This document shows positions 5,298 through 8,269 of a DNA stretch of 8,269 nt, one piece after another (positions within the stretch are counted from its first letter, which is position 1; each line of letters begins with the position of its first letter). The position numbers and the translations under genes were made by a program. Source of the DNA: Planctomycetaceae bacterium (GTDB taxonomy: Bacteria > Planctomycetota > Planctomycetia > Pirellulales > Thermoguttaceae); assembly GCA_031276415.1 (NCBI GenBank), contig JAISNF010000565.1, positions 1 through 8,269 of the forward strand, written 5' to 3'. The notes beneath the pieces are model-generated. The model did not search any database and had not been told where the DNA came from. It saw nothing but the letters and a program-made list of their open reading frames with translations.

Positions 5298-8269
5298 ATG
5301 ACTGAAATATTGCAAAAAATGATGTTATCGCGAAAAATTTTGTTAGTTATTGTGGTTTGTGCGGTAATGTTCTCTTGTTCGGCAAGCGTTTTCGCCCAAA
5401 GCGGGAACGTCTGGGGAACAACTCCGGTTTTTGACGGCGGACGTGTTATGCCGTTAAATTCTTTTTCCAAACGGATTGTCCGTGAGATTTGCGGAAGTTC
5501 GCGACCGTTTATTGTTCGGGACGATACGATTTTGACGGAATTAAACCGCATAATCGAATCACAACCCCAAAAACAAAATAATCAGGGAAATTTCGATCCC
5601 GAAAATATCGACCCGACATCAAATAACGAAAAACCGGAATCATATCGTTTTTTGATTGGCGGTAGCGATCTTTTGAATGATTTTGACACGCGATTGTCCG
5701 GTTCACACGAAGCCACGCCCGAACAATTAACAACAGCAGCATTGGCAATTCACGGAATCACCGTCAATCAGGCAGAATTGATTTATCAACGGATTCGGGT
5801 ATTGTTGCCGCCGGAAGGTCGCTATTTCGACGCCGATGAACTCCTCCTTTCCTGGTTGGGTGAACCGGAAATCTGGGATTATATTCCGATTTTTCCGGCA
5901 GCGGAAACTGATTATCGTACCGAAGTTTTGGAAATTCCGCTTGCGAACAATACACGCGCAGGATTACAACGTGTTGCCGTATTTCAATTGAAGCAATCGC
6001 AACGGTTTCAGCAACGTCTTGCCGATATTGAACGGCGCCGAATGCAACGGCTGAATATGGAAGTTCCGATTCGGTACGATCAAATCACAGAACGAATTAA
6101 CGCCGCCATGACTCTGTATCAGGAACTCACTTTTCATCCGCAACGTTTACGTCCGACCCGAATGATTGATATTTTGCAGCAAACAATTGATTTTTCAGCG
6201 GAACAACATTCGTCTTTTGCTTTTGTCTTGGAATCTTGGGGACATTTGCTGGAACTCGGCGAAATTCCGGCTCGCCAGTCAATTCAACCCAATATCCCCG
6301 ATCAAGAAAATGAAAATGAATCGGAACATGACCTGCACCCCACTACGCAACAATGGCATGAAATCGTTCGGGAAATCCGCCTTTTAGCCGGAGCATTTGA
6401 TCGAATCAATGAATATGGCGAAATGGTTCCGCCAAATCTCAATGTTGTTGAAAAACATTTCGAACATCTCCTCAAAATGATTGACGAAAATTTTGAAGAA
6501 AGTCTGGCGGTGATGGAAAGTGTTTATCCAAGTGCTGTTTTCCGGCGTCTTGCTTCGGAAACAAACAACCCCAAAACAATAAATCCGGCAACAAACAGTT
6601 CGCCGGCAAACAATTCGGAGGCGGATCATACAAATAGTAATCATAGTAATAATAGTAATCATACAGATATTAACCGATTGCTTCCGTTGCTCCATTCGCC
6701 GGAAAATAAAGAACACAACAAACAGGTAATAAGACGGATTGCATTGAATTATTATTATGCGATTAAAACGCTTCGGCGTGATATTGAGACGGCTTATCTG
6801 GCTCTTTATGACAACGGAGAATCATTGCGGGTTCTTCCGGTTGCGGCGTTGTCGGCGTTGGGCGATTCGTCGAATGTTTCACCGTCGGTTCAACCTTGGG
6901 GAACAATGCAAATGGTTCTTTTCGGCGGCGATAATTTTATCCGCCGGTTTTTCAATCAGGATTTTCAGCGTAAAACGTCCGCCTCATCCGCTCCAATACC
7001 GGATTCAATATTGGCAGAATTGGCGGCAATTAAAAACATCGTAGGCGAACCAACCAACGATAAAGAAAGTCTGAAATTTGACGAAGATAAATTGCCGGCA
7101 GTTGCAGATAAAGAAACAAGCAACACCAAAACAACAGAAACAGAAGAAAAAGAAATAGAAGAAAAACCGGAAGAATTAGCGGAAGAAAAACAATGGGAGC
7201 AGGAATTATTTACGGGCAATGAATTTTCCTCATTTTTCTTATCGCAAACACGTTCTTCGGCGGAACAATCGTTTGATGCGGATTCGATTAGCCGTGTTCG
7301 TGCTGATTTTATCAATCTTTTGACGGCGTACACATTAGGCGGACGAAACCGAAGTATTAACGAAGCGGCGGCGATTTTTCAGGAATCGTTGCGAAATGCC
7401 GCTTCTCTTGCGGAAAATTTACGGGGGCAATTTGTGGATTCGGAAAATACATTGATGAGCGAATATGTCCGTAAAACATCTTATCCGCAACGCGGTTTGC
7501 TGAATACGGAATATCGTTATCAACGACTTGCGCCGTTTTTCTGGATGTGGGTATTTGCTGCCGGAGCCGTTGTATTGACCGGCATTTCTTTGTTTTTGAG
7601 TAAAATCCGCCAAGAAATGATTGACGATTCTTTGCCGCAAAAAGATTTGCCGGAGCAATTGATTCCTTTGCCGAAAATGATTCAATCTCATTCGCCGGAA
7701 GAATTTTTTTTCTGGTCGGGAATTGTGTTGCTTTGTTTTTCGATTTTGATAACGTTTATCGGCGGAATTCTTCGGGCGTGGATAACCGGTTGGGCTCCGA
7801 TTACGAACATGTATGAGACGATTGTTTTGATGGCGTTTTCGGCGGCAATATTTGGACTTTGGTATTCTTTGTATCCTTTGATTCATCCGGTTATTCAGTT
7901 GTCTTGGCGTTCTTCGTCAATACCGGACTGGCGGCGGATTTCCACTGTTTTTCATAACAACAGCAAAAAAGGTTCTGTTTCCGAGCAAAGTTCTGTACTT
8001 CAACAGGCGGCGTCTGATTTTGGTCTTCCGGGTGGAGTTCCGATTGGAATGCAACGTCAGGATTCGCCGGTGGTTTCGGAGGCGGAACGCCGTGAGCGGT
8101 TGAACCAATCGGTGTTGTTTTGGCAATTGTTTCTATTTGTTCCGCGTTTGATACTGATGTTGCTGACGTTTCTTTTTGTGGTCAACATTTCTTACGGCGA
8201 CTATGTTCACGAACATGGAATGGTTGCGGCGGTTCTGGAATTATTGAGGATGAATGATTTTATTGACTG
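5298..8269 (+). CDS. ccsA: CcsA/ResC-type cytochrome c biogenesis protein, N-terminal 990 codons (runs off right edge)
   Basis: Open from ATG 5298 to the window edge (990 codons plus two bases). System II proteins of this class bring haem across the membrane and attach it to apocytochrome c. Residues 8-33 form a signal peptide (SRK, hydrophobic 14-27, VFA|Q cleavage after 33). GGRVMPLNSFSKRIVREICG at 47-66 matches the GGRxxPLxTxxxxxxRxIxG motif of large CcsA/CcsBA-like proteins. A long exported region follows, with Asn-rich (422-460) and Glu/Lys-rich (604-638) low-complexity inserts. Membrane spans are about 744-767, 803-829, 841-863 and 939-962. WAPITNMYET at 832-841 fits the family PVTNMYE motif at the third span. 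The tryptophan-rich haem-binding segment expected further on lies outside the window. Met8 or Met9 (5319, 5322) would give a more conventional signal peptide start; no Shine-Dalgarno favours any of the three. Confidence 0.8.
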   Translation, partial: MTEILQKMMLSRKILLVIVVCAVMFSCSASVFAQSGNVWGTTPVFDGGRVMPLNSFSKRIVREICGSSRPFIVRDDTILTELNRIIESQPQKQNNQGNFDPENIDPTSNNEKPESYRFLIGGSDLLNDFDTRLSGSHEATPEQLTTAALAIHGITVNQAELIYQRIRVLLPPEGRYFDADELLLSWLGEPEIWDYIPIFPAAETDYRTEVLEIPLANNTRAGLQRVAVFQLKQSQRFQQRLADIERRRMQRLNMEVPIRYDQITERINAAMTLYQELTFHPQRLRPTRMIDILQQTIDFSAEQHSSFAFVLESWGHLLELGEIPARQSIQPNIPDQENENESEHDLHPTTQQWHEIVREIRLLAGAFDRINEYGEMVPPNLNVVEKHFEHLLKMIDENFEESLAVMESVYPSAVFRRLASETNNPKTINPATNSSPANNSEADHTNSNHSNNSNHTDINRLLPLLHSPENKEHNKQVIRRIALNYYYAIKTLRRDIETAYLALYDNGESLRVLPVAALSALGDSSNVSPSVQPWGTMQMVLFGGDNFIRRFFNQDFQRKTSASSAPIPDSILAELAAIKNIVGEPTNDKESLKFDEDKLPAVADKETSNTKTTETEEKEIEEKPEELAEEKQWEQELFTGNEFSSFFLSQTRSSAEQSFDADSISRVRADFINLLTAYTLGGRNRSINEAAAIFQESLRNAASLAENLRGQFVDSENTLMSEYVRKTSYPQRGLLNTEYRYQRLAPFFWMWVFAAGAVVLTGISLFLSKIRQEMIDDSLPQKDLPEQLIPLPKMIQSHSPEEFFFWSGIVLLCFSILITFIGGILRAWITGWAPITNMYETIVLMAFSAAIFGLWYSLYPLIHPVIQLSWRSSSIPDWRRISTVFHNNSKKGSVSEQSSVLQQAASDFGLPGGVPIGMQRQDSPVVSEAERRERLNQSVLFWQLFLFVPRLILMLLTFLFVVNISYGDYVHEHGMVAAVLELLRMNDFID

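Noticed and set aside
5298..5380. Lipoprotein signal in the cytochrome c biogenesis protein (Cys27)
   Set aside because: The residues before Cys27 (V-M-F-S) do not fit a lipobox well, while VFA|Q six residues later is a good signal peptidase I site.
6384..6716. Minus-strand frame of 110 residues and other short frames within 5298-8269
   Set aside because: They are antisense or out of frame to the continuous 990-codon gene and show no family features.

Overview
The window looks like chromosomal DNA of a moderately AT-rich, Gram-negative-type bacterium. My best guess is Planctomycetota. That rests on the protein set: a glucan phosphorylase with a DUF3417-type N-terminus, a DUF4912 protein with an N-terminal Rho_N-like domain, a very long CcsA/ResC-type cytochrome c biogenesis protein with a large exported N-terminal region, and a DUF2461 protein. 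It also rests on the scarcity of Shine-Dalgarno sequences. The phylum is inference from recalled family resemblance; no marker gene is present.

Layout. Positions 1-293 (minus) hold the N-terminal 97 codons of a DUF2461 protein that runs off the left edge. Positions 415-2616 (minus) encode a complete 733-residue alpha-glucan phosphorylase with its PLP lysine and phosphate-site residues intact. A 548-bp divergent spacer (2617-3164) carries a good sigma70-like promoter for the phosphorylase, a candidate promoter with an embedded palindromic operator for the rightward gene, and a cluster of nested inverted repeats. Positions 3165-4784 (plus) encode a 539-residue DUF4912 protein with two lysine-rich tandem repeats. 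A 513-bp spacer (4785-5297) is built largely from four diverged copies of an ACACAGAG-type repeat, two forward and two reverse. From 5298 to the right edge (plus) is the first 990 codons of the cytochrome c biogenesis protein, with a signal peptide, a roughly 700-residue exported region and the first four membrane spans.

How the genes relate. The phosphorylase releases glucose 1-phosphate from storage glucan. DUF4912 proteins have no established function, but from memory they often occur near glycogen/alpha-glucan genes, so the divergent pair may be a small glucan-related locus; this is inference. The cytochrome c gene belongs to a separate function (haem attachment outside the cytoplasmic membrane).

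The most unusual content is non-coding. A two-hairpin element occurs twice in clear form (346-400 minus and 2861-2915 plus) and probably once in decayed form (5061-5110). The two clear copies share an identical 14-base linker and loop-proximal bases, but their second stems differ at four base pairs, all compensated. That suggests selection on a folded RNA or cruciform rather than on primary sequence. No complete novel defence or mobile system is visible in this window.
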